A stretch of 8,758 bases of DNA from an uncultured Lachnospiraceae bacterium (GCA_944384285.1 CALWSX010000083.1:1-8758), one strand, 5' to 3'; shown: positions 1 to 7,228, counted from the stretch's first letter. Notes: a model not told the origin generated them from the sequence alone. Made by a program: numbers and translations.

Positions 1-27
1 GTATACTCATTTTTTAAAATAAATTTT

Positions 28-37
28 AAGGGGGTGA
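28..37 (+). promoter_or_regulatory. Ribosome binding site of rel
   Basis: AAGGGGGTGA is an almost complete complement of the 16S rRNA 3' end. The G run ends 7 nt before the TTG at 42, which fixes that TTG as the start. No ATG or GTG nearby has comparable spacing. A TATACT at positions 2-7 could be a -10 box, but any -35 would lie outside the window, so it is not called; transcription may equally come from an upstream gene. Confidence 0.85.
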
Positions 38-41
38 TTTT

Positions 42-2261
42 TTGAGTTGCGCTGATGAACAATATGATTTATTGATAAAAAGAATAAAACAATACCATCC
101 TGGAAAAGATTTCTCAATGATTGAAAAAGTATATAAGCTTGCAAAAGACGCTCATGAGGGACAGCTCAGAAAATCAGGTGAGCCATATATAATTCACCCT
201 CTTAAAGTAGCATATATTATTGCAGATTTGGAACTTGATATCGAATCTATTGTAGCAGGAATTCTTCATGACACCATAGAAGATACACAATATACTTATG
301 ATGATATTAAACGACTTTTTGGCGAAGAAGTTGCTGTACTTGTTGATGGTGTTACAAAACTCGGAAAGCTTTCCTATACTACAAAAGAAGAAATCCAAGC
401 TGAAAACTACAGAAAAATGTTTTTAGCTATGGCTAAAGATATTAGAGTTATACTTATAAAACTTGCCGACAGACTTCATAACATGCGTACTTTAAATTAT
501 ATGACGCCTGAAAAGCAAAAAGAAAAAGCTCAGGAAACTCTTGATATTTATGCTCCAATAGCTCATAGACTCGGTATTTCAAAAATACGTATTGAAATGG
601 AGGATTTATGTTTTAAATACTTAAATCCTGAAGCTTATCATGATTTAGCTGTTAAAATTGAAGCTAAGAAAAATGAACGTGAAGCTTATGTTCAACGTAT
701 TGTTGATGAATTAAAATTAAAACTTGATCAAGCAGGTATAAAATGTATTGTTAAAGGAAGAAGTAAACACTTTTTCAGTATTTACAAAAAAATGATAAAT
801 CAAAATAAAACTCTTGATCAAATTTATGACTTATTTGCCGTTAGAGTAATAGTTGATACTGTAAAAGACTGTTATGCTGTTTTAGGTGTTGTTCATGACT
901 CATATAAACCTATTCCAGGAAGATTTAAAGACTATATTGCCATGCCTAAAGCAAATAATTATCAGTCTCTCCATAATACTCTTATAGGCCCTACAGGCGA
1001 ACCTTTTGAAGTTCAGATAAGAACTATGGATATGCATCGTATTGCTGAATACGGTATCGCCGCACATTGGAAATACAAATCCGGTGTAACAAAAGAAGAG
1101 TCAAAAACAAATCATGAAGCAAAACTTCAATGGTTAAAACAAATTCTTGAATGGCAGCAAGACCTTTCAGATAATAAAGAATTTATGCAAACTCTTAAGT
1201 TTGACTTAAATATTTATAATGACCAAGTTTATGCTTTTACACCAAGAGGAGAAGTAATAAGCCTTCCTAAAGATGCAACTCCTGTTGATTTTGCTTACAG
1301 TATTCATAGTGCTGTAGGCAATAAAATGGTTGGTGCAAGAGTTAATAACAAAATTGTTACCATTGACTATAAAATAAAAAATGGTGACAGAGTTGAAATT
1401 TTAACTTCTCAAAACTCTAAAGGTCCTAGCCGTGACTGGCTTAATATTGTAAAAAGTTCTCAAGCTAGAACAAAAATTAACCAGTGGTTTAAAAAAGAAT
1501 TTAAGGAAGACAATATTTTAAAAGGAAAAGAGCTTCTTGTGGCTGATGCCAAAAAGAAAAATTACTCTTTTTCTGATTTGTCACGTCCTGAATGGATAGA
1601 AATTGTTGTTAACAAATTTGGGTTTAGAGAATGGGACGCTCTTTGTGCAGCTGTTGGACACGGAGGGGTAAAAGAAGGTCAAGTTGTTAACAGACTTATA
1701 GAAGAATACTTAAAAGAAAAGAAAAAAGCCGAAACGGCCGAAGATTATCTTAAGAAGTTTGAAGAGCTTTCAGAGAAAAAACCTGCCAAAAAAAGTAACA
1801 GCGGTATTATTGTAAAAGGTATCGGTGATGTTTCTGTTAGATTTTCAAAATGCTGTAACCCTGTTCCAGGTGATGAAATTGTCGGTTTTATTACTCGTGG
1901 TCGAGGTGTTTCTGTCCACAGAACCGATTGTGTAAATATCATTAATTTAAGTGACGAAGACAGAAACAGACTTATTGACACTGAATGGGACGTTAATGTA
2001 AAAGGCGGATCAAGAAAGACAACTTATCTTTCTGAAATACGTATATCTGCATTTGACAGAGTTGGACTTATTATGGATATATCAAGAGTTCTTTCTGAAG
2101 AAAATCTTGTTGTACGTTCTATAAATGGAAGATCTTTAAAAGACGGATCTGCTGTATTTAATGTTACTATTGAAATTGATGGTAAAGATCAGCTCGAAAA
2201 AGTTTGTAAACACCTTATGAATATTAAAGGTGTAGATAATATTGACAGAATTTCTAATTAA
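42..2261 (+). CDS. rel: Bifunctional (p)ppGpp synthetase/hydrolase, RelA/SpoT (Rel) family
   Basis: Long RSH enzyme (739 aa, full family length) that makes (p)ppGpp from ATP and GDP/GTP during amino-acid starvation and also degrades it; it acts in the cytosol on the ribosome. The N-terminal HD hydrolase keeps its metal and catalytic residues: H52, H76-D77, E80-D81, and D143/N147 in LADRLHNMRT. The synthetase domain (about 230-340) has GRSKHFFSIYKK, D263 and E323. R294-F295-K296-D297 is the charged RxKD form known from bifunctional Rel/SpoT enzymes, as opposed to the ExDD of synthetase-only RelA, so both activities are predicted. A TGS domain follows (about 390-450), then a Cys/His zinc-finger region with C604-C605, H626 and C630, then a C-terminal ACT domain (about 663-739). 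The start is TTG with a strong ribosome binding site. It is the first gene seen of the rel-dtd-hemZ-hisS operon; the stop lies 16 nt before dtd. Nothing is truncated. Confidence 0.97.
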   Translation: MSCADEQYDLLIKRIKQYHPGKDFSMIEKVYKLAKDAHEGQLRKSGEPYIIHPLKVAYIIADLELDIESIVAGILHDTIEDTQYTYDDIKRLFGEEVAVLVDGVTKLGKLSYTTKEEIQAENYRKMFLAMAKDIRVILIKLADRLHNMRTLNYMTPEKQKEKAQETLDIYAPIAHRLGISKIRIEMEDLCFKYLNPEAYHDLAVKIEAKKNEREAYVQRIVDELKLKLDQAGIKCIVKGRSKHFFSIYKKMINQNKTLDQIYDLFAVRVIVDTVKDCYAVLGVVHDSYKPIPGRFKDYIAMPKANNYQSLHNTLIGPTGEPFEVQIRTMDMHRIAEYGIAAHWKYKSGVTKEESKTNHEAKLQWLKQILEWQQDLSDNKEFMQTLKFDLNIYNDQVYAFTPRGEVISLPKDATPVDFAYSIHSAVGNKMVGARVNNKIVTIDYKIKNGDRVEILTSQNSKGPSRDWLNIVKSSQARTKINQWFKKEFKEDNILKGKELLVADAKKKNYSFSDLSRPEWIEIVVNKFGFREWDALCAAVGHGGVKEGQVVNRLIEEYLKEKKKAETAEDYLKKFEELSEKKPAKKSNSGIIVKGIGDVSVRFSKCCNPVPGDEIVGFITRGRGVSVHRTDCVNIINLSDEDRNRLIDTEWDVNVKGGSRKTTYLSEIRISAFDRVGLIMDISRVLSEENLVVRSINGRSLKDGSAVFNVTIEIDGKDQLEKVCKHLMNIKGVDNIDRISN

Positions 2262-2262
2262 T

Positions 2263-2270
2263 AAAGGGGG
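2263..2270 (+). promoter_or_regulatory. Ribosome binding site that decides the dtd start
   Basis: AAAGGGGG directly follows the rel stop and sits 7 nt before the TTG at 2278. It supports that TTG over the more upstream TTG at 2242, which lies inside the 3' end of rel and has no ribosome binding site. Confidence 0.85.
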
Positions 2271-2277
2271 TATCCTT

Positions 2278-2730
2278 TTGAGAGCCGTAATTCAAAGAGT
2301 TTTAAATGCATCTGTTTCTGTTGATGGAAATATTTCAGGAGAAATAAACAGAGGCATTATGGTTTTAGTTGGTTTCAAGGATACCGACGATGATAAAACT
2401 ATTGAATATATGCTTGACAAAATAATCAACCTTAGAATTTTTGAAGATAAAAATGATAAACTTAATTTATCATTAAAAGATGTAGATGGAGAACTCTTAA
2501 TAGTACCAAATTTCACTCTTTATGGAGATGCAAGAAAAGGGAAACGTCCAAGTTATTCCTCTGGTGCATCTCCTAAAGATGCAAGTATAATATTTGATAA
2601 GTTTGTTGAAAAATCTAAACAATATGGTTTAAAAAAAGTTGGTACAGGCATATTTCAGGCTGATATGAAAGTTTCTTTGATAAATGACGGCCCTGTAACC
2701 ATACTTCTTGACAGTGAAAGGATTTTTTAA
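2278..2730 (+). CDS. dtd: D-aminoacyl-tRNA deacylase (DTD family)
   Basis: Cytosolic homodimeric proofreading enzyme that hydrolyses D-aminoacyl-tRNA (and glycyl-tRNA-Ala), recycling tRNA and keeping D-amino acids out of protein. The product is 150 aa, a normal length. It begins MRAVIQRV, the usual DTD N-terminus including R7. The N-x-G-P-x-T signature is present as N136-D137-G138-P139-V140-T141; the Gly-Pro pair is the chiral selector that reaches across the dimer. The second signature, normally S-Q-x-T, reads P77-N78-F79-T80, an unusual substitution of the first two positions, while the following LYGDARKGKRPS is typical. The TTG start at 2278 gives the canonical N-terminus and has a well-placed ribosome binding site; a longer reading from 2242 would add 12 residues encoded within rel. 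The gene lies 16 nt after rel and 1 nt before hemZ, so it is co-transcribed. Confidence 0.95.
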   Translation: MRAVIQRVLNASVSVDGNISGEINRGIMVLVGFKDTDDDKTIEYMLDKIINLRIFEDKNDKLNLSLKDVDGELLIVPNFTLYGDARKGKRPSYSSGASPKDASIIFDKFVEKSKQYGLKKVGTGIFQADMKVSLINDGPVTILLDSERIF

Positions 2731-2731
2731 A

Positions 2732-4177
2732 ATGATAAAATTTATACTTTCCGGTCACGCTTTTGTTAATGAAGTTCAAACAAGTATACAAATCTTTTAT
2801 CAAAACCTTCATTATTATCAAACAGACACTATCTCAAACGATTGTATTACAATAGAAAGTATATATGAAAATGGTATCTCAACGGCAAAGTATTACAATA
2901 ACGGTATTCTGACTTGTAAAGACTTTGCCGTTATTGATGATTTGGAAAAAAATATTATAAAAGAACAAAAAAGAGTTATAAAAGAAGCCATTTATAAATG
3001 TCTTTCCAAAGTAACAAACAAAACTATGCCTTGGGGAATGCTTACTGGTATTCGCCCGGCAAAAATCTATCGTGAAATGCTTGAAGAAGGATATTCCGAA
3101 AACGAAATTTTTAATTATCTAAACAAAAAATATTATGTGTCTGAAAAGAAAATACTTCTTTCAAAAACAGTTGCCGAAAAAGAAAATATCATATTAAATA
3201 AATATGGAAATAATAATGAAATCAGTGTATATATAGGAATTCCGTTCTGCCCTACCCGATGTTTATACTGCTCTTTCTCTTCATATACATTAGGACAATA
3301 TAAAAATAAAGTAGATTTATATGTAGATACACTTATAAAAGAAATACAGGCTGTTAAAGCATATACCGATACCCATAAAATACAGACTATTTATATTGGT
3401 GGAGGGACACCTACTTCTTTAAACGAACTTCAACTTGAAAAACTTTTAAGCTTTATATCTTCAACTCTTGATTTAAGCAATTTAAAAGAATACACTATAG
3501 AAGCAGGCAGACCTGACACTATTACAAAAGAAAAACTTTCTATTATAAAAAAATATGGTGCAACCCGTATTTCTATAAATCCACAAACTATGAATGAACA
3601 AACTTTAAAATTAATTGGTAGAAATCATACAGCCGAAAATTTTAAAGAAGCATTTTATTATGCAAGAGAATTAGGTCATAAAAATATAAATACAGACCTT
3701 ATTTTAGGGCTTCCAAAAGAAGATGAAAATTCTCTTTTATTCACATTATCAGAAATAAAAAAATTAAATCCAGAAAATGTTACTTTCCATACTCTTGCAG
3801 TAAAACGTGCCTCTAAATTAAAAGAAAATTTTGATGATTTCACACTGACTGACCCTAAAGTTGTTGAAAATATGTTGGCAATATCAGATAACTTTTCAAA
3901 AGATATGAATATGTTTCCATATTATATGTACAGACAAAAAAATATGGTTGGTGGGCTTGAAAATGTTGGTTATTCAAAATTAGGTTTTGAAGGCATTTAT
4001 AATATACAAATTATGGAAGAAAAACAAACAATTCTTTCTTTTGGTTCCGGTGCTGTTACCAAAAAAATAAACGGAAGTTTAATCGAACGTGCTTTTAATG
4101 TAAAAGATGTTACGGAGTACATACAAAGAATTGATGAAATGATTGAAAGAAAAAGAAAACTGTTAGGAGGTTTTTAA
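2732..4177 (+). CDS. hemZ: HemZ-type radical SAM protein (oxygen-independent coproporphyrinogen III oxidase-like)
   Basis: Radical SAM protein of the HemN/HemZ group, 481 aa. The cluster-binding motif C173-x3-C177-x2-C180 lies in IPFCPTRCLYCSF and is followed by GGGTPTSL (223-230), which contacts SAM, and by EAGRPDTI. The N-terminal 160 residues, including PWGMLTGIRPAKI (100-112), and the C-terminal YYMYRQKN (397-404) are features of the HemZ branch rather than of plain HemN. The annotated reaction is anaerobic oxidative decarboxylation of coproporphyrinogen III to protoporphyrinogen IX. In clostridia that lack a haem pathway the true substrate is uncertain, and nothing else in the window concerns haem. 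ATG 2732 is preferred over in-frame TTG 2708 and GTG 2714 because GAAAGGA (2716-2722) sits 9 nt before it and it avoids overlap with dtd. One nucleotide separates it from each neighbour, implying coupled translation. Confidence 0.9.
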   Translation: MIKFILSGHAFVNEVQTSIQIFYQNLHYYQTDTISNDCITIESIYENGISTAKYYNNGILTCKDFAVIDDLEKNIIKEQKRVIKEAIYKCLSKVTNKTMPWGMLTGIRPAKIYREMLEEGYSENEIFNYLNKKYYVSEKKILLSKTVAEKENIILNKYGNNNEISVYIGIPFCPTRCLYCSFSSYTLGQYKNKVDLYVDTLIKEIQAVKAYTDTHKIQTIYIGGGTPTSLNELQLEKLLSFISSTLDLSNLKEYTIEAGRPDTITKEKLSIIKKYGATRISINPQTMNEQTLKLIGRNHTAENFKEAFYYARELGHKNINTDLILGLPKEDENSLLFTLSEIKKLNPENVTFHTLAVKRASKLKENFDDFTLTDPKVVENMLAISDNFSKDMNMFPYYMYRQKNMVGGLENVGYSKLGFEGIYNIQIMEEKQTILSFGSGAVTKKINGSLIERAFNVKDVTEYIQRIDEMIERKRKLLGGF

Positions 4178-4178
4178 T

Positions 4179-5447
4179 ATGCTTACTCAAGCTCCAAAAG
4201 GTACAAAAGATATTTTTGCTCCTGAAATTTATGACTGGCAAAAAGTTGAAGGTATTATTCGTGACCTTTGTAAAACTTTTTCTATTGATGAAATAAGAAC
4301 ACCTATTTTTGAACACACTGAACTTTTTTTAAGAGGTGTTGGTGAAACTACAGACGTAGTGCAAAAAGAAATGTATACTTTTATTGATAAAGGTGACAGA
4401 AGTATCACACTTCGCCCTGAAAGTACAGCCGGTGTTGCAATAGCATACATTGAACACGGTATGGACAGCAATATCAAGCCTGCAAGATTTTTTTACATTG
4501 CCCCTACTTTCAGATACGAAAAAGCACAAAAAGGCAGACAAAGACAATTCCACCAGTTTGGTATCGAAATGATAGGCTCATACTCCCCTGCTCAAGATGC
4601 TGAAGTTATTTCCGTTGCTTACGAACTTATGCAAAGACTTGGAATAAAAAATGTAGAGCTTAGAATAAACAGCCTCGGCTGTAATGAATGCCGAAAAGTT
4701 TTTAACCAAAAAATGAAAGAGTTTATTGGCGAAAATATTGATAAGCTTTGCCCTACATGTAAAGAAAGATTTGAAAAAAATCCTCTTCGTGTTCTTGACT
4801 GTAAAGAAGAGTCTTGTCAGAGAATAATGCAAAATGCACCTTCCGTACTTGACTGTCTTGATGAAGAATGTACAAAGCATTTTGAATCTGTAAAAAGAAT
4901 TTTAGACAGTATGGGAATTAAATATACTGTTGACCCAAAAATTGTAAGAGGTCTTGACTATTACACAAGAACTGTTTTTGAATTTGTTTCAAATGATATA
5001 GGCGCTCAGGGTACTGTTTGTGGTGGCGGAAGATATGATAACTTAATTGAAGAATGCGGCGGACAAAAAAACGGAGCTGCAGGTTTCGGTCTTGGAATGG
5101 AAAGACTTCTTCTCACTCTTAAAGCTCAAAACGGTGAAACAGAATATAAACCTTACAAAGATGTTTTTGTAGGCTCTATGGGCGAAGAAGGTTTCTTTAA
5201 ATCTCAAGCATTAGTATACGAACTTAGAAAAAACGGTATTCTTGCAGAAAGTGATACACTTGAAAGAAGTGTTAAAGCACAAATGAAATATGCAAATAAA
5301 ATTGGTGCAAAATATTCTCTCATAATTGGAGAAAACGAAATAAAAGAAAATCTTGTTTCTGTTAAAAACATGGAAACAAGCGAAAAAGAAGATATTAAAA
5401 TTACTGATTTAATAGAATACTTTATAAAATTAAAAGACAATAATTAA
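4179..5447 (+). CDS. hisS: Histidyl-tRNA synthetase
   Basis: Class II aminoacyl-tRNA synthetase (422 aa, normal length) that charges tRNA-His in the cytosol as a homodimer. Motif 2 is seen around FYIAPTFRYE (105-114, R112). The histidine-specific signatures are RGLDYYTRT (257-265, with catalytic R257) and GGGRYDNL (282-289). Motif 3 is GFGLGMERL (302-310, R309). The C-terminal anticodon-binding domain runs from about 327 to the end. The insertion domain (about 165-235) carries four cysteine pairs, C168/C171, C191/C194, C208/C213 and C226/C231, a pattern seen in many Firmicutes HisRS. TAGGAGG (4164-4170) sits 8 nt before the ATG, inside the hemZ 3' end; hemZ stops 1 nt upstream. No T-box leader can fit here, so expression depends on the operon. 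It is the last gene; a strong terminator begins 5 nt after the stop. Confidence 0.97.
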   Translation: MLTQAPKGTKDIFAPEIYDWQKVEGIIRDLCKTFSIDEIRTPIFEHTELFLRGVGETTDVVQKEMYTFIDKGDRSITLRPESTAGVAIAYIEHGMDSNIKPARFFYIAPTFRYEKAQKGRQRQFHQFGIEMIGSYSPAQDAEVISVAYELMQRLGIKNVELRINSLGCNECRKVFNQKMKEFIGENIDKLCPTCKERFEKNPLRVLDCKEESCQRIMQNAPSVLDCLDEECTKHFESVKRILDSMGIKYTVDPKIVRGLDYYTRTVFEFVSNDIGAQGTVCGGGRYDNLIEECGGQKNGAAGFGLGMERLLLTLKAQNGETEYKPYKDVFVGSMGEEGFFKSQALVYELRKNGILAESDTLERSVKAQMKYANKIGAKYSLIIGENEIKENLVSVKNMETSEKEDIKITDLIEYFIKLKDNN

Positions 5448-5452
5448 AATTT

Positions 5453-5490
5453 AAAAGAATAAATCCATCTTTTTGGGTTTATTCTTTTTT
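5453..5490 (+). terminator. Rho-independent terminator of the rel-dtd-hemZ-hisS operon
   Basis: A 14-bp stem (5453-5466 with 5475-5488; 13 Watson-Crick pairs and one T-G wobble) encloses an 8-nt loop. The 3' arm ends in a run of T that continues to 5490. It begins 5 nt after the hisS stop, so it closes the plus-strand operon. Confidence 0.9.
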
Positions 5491-5495
5491 CCATT

Positions 5496-5523
5496 AAAAA
5501 AGGTGCCAACAATGTTGACACCT
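5496..5523 (-). terminator. Rho-independent terminator of the minus-strand lipoprotein operon
   Basis: On the minus strand AGGTGTCAAC, loop ATT, GTTGGCACCT forms a 10-bp stem with one T-G wobble, followed by a T run (5501-5496). It starts 6 nt after the stop of the gene at 5530-6417. It sits back-to-back with the hisS terminator, so each convergent transcript has its own terminator within about 70 bp. Confidence 0.88.
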
Positions 5524-5529
5524 AAAAAT

Positions 5530-6417
5530 TTAAATTTCTGAATATGAATAAACTAATTTTCCTGATTTGTTATATATTTTTTCATTTCCACGTAAAGTAG
5601 GCTCTTTTGAACGCCCATCTACAGGTCTTTCATGATTTTCTATTTCGTAAGAATGAAGTAATCCAAGAGTATCGTATGAATATAAACTTATTTTGCAACC
5701 ATCATTTTCTCCTACAGAAACAGTTTCATTTATTTCATAAGTAAAACTATCCCATTCATTTTCCGGGGAAATTTTTTTATCTACAAGGACATTATCTCCC
5801 GATTCTATTTTTAAATAAACATCTGTAAAGTCAATTTCTGAAGGAAAAACTTTTTTATCAACTGAAATTCTACCTTCTCTTGTAAAAGTATCTTTAGTAA
5901 ATTTAGACTTTTCATCAAATGATGATATATTAAGCACAGGCAAAATTCCTTCATTTACTTTTTCTATTAATATGTTTTCTGGCTTTTCAATAAAAACTTT
6001 TTCACCCATACTTACAATAATCTTAGGCTCAATATTTTTCCCAAAAATATTCAAAGGAATATTTACAGAAAAATCTGTGCCTTGTCTTTCCATATTGTAA
6101 ACTTTATCATCTATCTGTAACTCAAGTTTTGTATCTTGGGTAATTTCTTTTGGAGAAACTATAAATTTTGTATCTACAGTTAAATTATTAGTATTTACAT
6201 CTCCAAATTTATATTCACAATTTTCAAATAAACTATTTTGTTCATTTAAAAGAATTTCTATATTGTCATAAATTTCTGAAATTTCATCTTCTGTTGTTAT
6301 TACTTTATCTGATAAAGCTTTTTCCATGGTTTTTATCTTTTTTTGAAGTGTAAATGTTGAAAAAACTTGTACTACACACAAAAAAACTATTAATATATAA
6401 ATTCTTTCTTTTAACAT
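5530..6417 (-). CDS. Membrane-anchored, beta-rich extracytoplasmic protein of unknown function
   Basis: Not recognised as any named family. The 295-aa product starts with a short basic segment and a hydrophobic helix (about 5-23). Because no clear cleavage site follows, this looks like a signal anchor placing the rest outside the cell. Residues about 24-62 are charged and heptad-like, probably a coiled coil. From about 75 onward the alternating hydrophobic/polar pattern suggests beta strands in two segments (about 78-150 and 180-262), perhaps two Ig-like sandwiches, then a basic tail with Y and K. There are no enzyme motifs. An ATG with GGGAGG (6429-6434) 11 nt upstream is the start. It follows the lipoprotein gene by 38 nt with no terminator or convincing promoter between, so the two form an operon and probably act together at the envelope. 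A role in adhesion, wall binding or sensing would be guesswork. Confidence 0.85.
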   Translation of the reverse strand: MLKERIYILIVFLCVVQVFSTFTLQKKIKTMEKALSDKVITTEDEISEIYDNIEILLNEQNSLFENCEYKFGDVNTNNLTVDTKFIVSPKEITQDTKLELQIDDKVYNMERQGTDFSVNIPLNIFGKNIEPKIIVSMGEKVFIEKPENILIEKVNEGILPVLNISSFDEKSKFTKDTFTREGRISVDKKVFPSEIDFTDVYLKIESGDNVLVDKKISPENEWDSFTYEINETVSVGENDGCKISLYSYDTLGLLHSYEIENHERPVDGRSKEPTLRGNEKIYNKSGKLVYSYSEI

Positions 6418-6455
6418 TAAAATATTTTCCTCCCTAATATTAAAATTAATTTAAA

Positions 6456-7136
6456 TTATGAATTAAGATAAATAAACTTTTTATCTGAAGTAGCTTCAGG
6501 TTTATATAAATCTGTATTTTCAGAGTTTGTATCTGATATTTCATTTTGGCTGAATTTTACAGTTATGGCATAAACTTTTTCATAACCTTCTTCAGCGTAA
6601 ACTTCCGGGCTATAAAAATAATCTACATTATAAGATTTAACTTCATTTTTATTTGTTAAAATTTGAATTACAAGTGGTATTTCTTCTTCATAAACTATTT
6701 CTTTTTTATCAGAAAGATAAGAAGTTGTAACACCTATTTCTTCAATATTTTTTTCTTCTGGATAGTGTGTAGAAGAGCTATTTACAGATTTGCTTTGAAG
6801 TGCTTCTCTGTGCCCATTATCAAGATTATTAAAAGTTATAGCAATTCTTCCTTCTGTATCCTTAAACAAATATTTGCTTTCACCTAAATCAGGAATCCAT
6901 TTACCATCTTCAAGGGTATAATAAGTTAAATAAATAGATTTTACAGTATCATCAACCTTAAAATCAAAAATAGAGTTATCAAATTCTGTTCCTAAAAGTT
7001 TTATTATATTGTCTTCCTCTTCAGTAAGAACAGCTTTTTCTATGTATAAAGTATTATCTTCTACTTCTTTATCTGTACACCCAATAAAAAATATTGAAAC
7101 CAAGCAAGATATAAATAACAACATAATTTTTTTCAA
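6456..7136 (-). CDS. Putative lipoprotein of unknown function
   Basis: Not recognised as a named family. The 226-aa product opens with MKKIMLLFISCLVSIFFIGC: two lysines, a hydrophobic core and a lipobox FIGC with the lipidated cysteine at residue 20. This predicts processing by lipoprotein signal peptidase and anchoring to the outer face of the membrane. The mature part is acidic and strand-rich; aromatic residues cluster in IYLTYYTLEDGKWIPD (about 64-79). A Ser/Thr/Asn-rich stretch lies around 111-120. No catalytic motif is visible. TTG 7136 is chosen because GGGGAG (7149-7144) sits 7 nt upstream and gives an ideal signal peptide. The in-frame TTG at 7151 would add five residues and consume that ribosome binding site. 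It is first in an operon with the anchored protein 38 nt downstream. Transcription should start from the promoter at 7169-7198. Confidence 0.85.
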   Translation of the reverse strand: MKKIMLLFISCLVSIFFIGCTDKEVEDNTLYIEKAVLTEEEDNIIKLLGTEFDNSIFDFKVDDTVKSIYLTYYTLEDGKWIPDLGESKYLFKDTEGRIAITFNNLDNGHREALQSKSVNSSSTHYPEEKNIEEIGVTTSYLSDKKEIVYEEEIPLVIQILTNKNEVKSYNVDYFYSPEVYAEEGYEKVYAITVKFSQNEISDTNSENTDLYKPEATSDKKFIYLNS

Positions 7137-7143
7137 AACAGCA

Positions 7144-7149
7144 CTCCCC
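7144..7149 (-). promoter_or_regulatory. Ribosome binding site that decides the lipoprotein start
   Basis: GGGGAG on the minus strand lies 7 nt before TTG 7136. No purine-rich sequence precedes the alternative TTG at 7151, so the shorter product with its textbook lipoprotein signal is preferred. Confidence 0.8.
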
Positions 7150-7168
7150 AATCTTTAAAGTATATTTA

Positions 7169-7198
7169 ATTATAACACATAATAACAAATCATAACAA
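7169..7198 (-). promoter_or_regulatory. Sigma-A type promoter of the lipoprotein operon
   Basis: On the minus strand the -10 is a perfect TATAAT (7174-7169), preceded by TG plus one base (extended -10). A 4/6 match to the -35, TTGTTA (7198-7193), lies 18 nt upstream. Transcription would begin near 7162, giving a leader of about 26 nt. No other promoter-like sequence as good lies between the M23 terminator and the gene. Confidence 0.7.
7172..7197 (-). repeat. Three direct TGTTAT repeats in 10-bp phase over the promoter
   Basis: TGTTAT occurs at 7197-7192, 7187-7182 and 7177-7172 on the minus strand (ATAACA on the plus strand). The starts are exactly 10 bp apart, about one helical turn. The first copy overlaps the -35 and the third overlaps the -10. 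This spacing is what a cooperatively bound response regulator would use, but chance in AT-rich DNA and the promoter elements themselves explain part of it. Confidence 0.5.
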
Positions 7199-7228
7199 TA
7201 TTGCTTTTATTACAAAATATAAACTATT

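Noticed and set aside
2242..2277. 12-codon N-terminal extension of dtd from a TTG inside rel
   Set aside because: The DTD family starts at MRAVIQRV, and the strong ribosome binding site lies within this would-be coding extension.
2708..2731. HemZ start at TTG 2708 or GTG 2714
   Set aside because: Both would overlap the dtd 3' end without a ribosome binding site, whereas ATG 2732 has GAAAGGA at 9-nt spacing.
4578..4880. 100-codon minus-strand open frame inside hisS
   Set aside because: It is fully antisense to a well-conserved synthetase, has low-complexity Phe/Lys/Ser composition and no recognisable motif. The same applies to the other antisense frames over rel, dtd and hisS.
6418..6455. 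Possible separate promoter in the 38-nt gap between the two envelope genes
   Set aside because: The gap is A/T-rich and has -10-like strings, but no -35 at suitable spacing; it holds the ribosome binding site and fits an operon.
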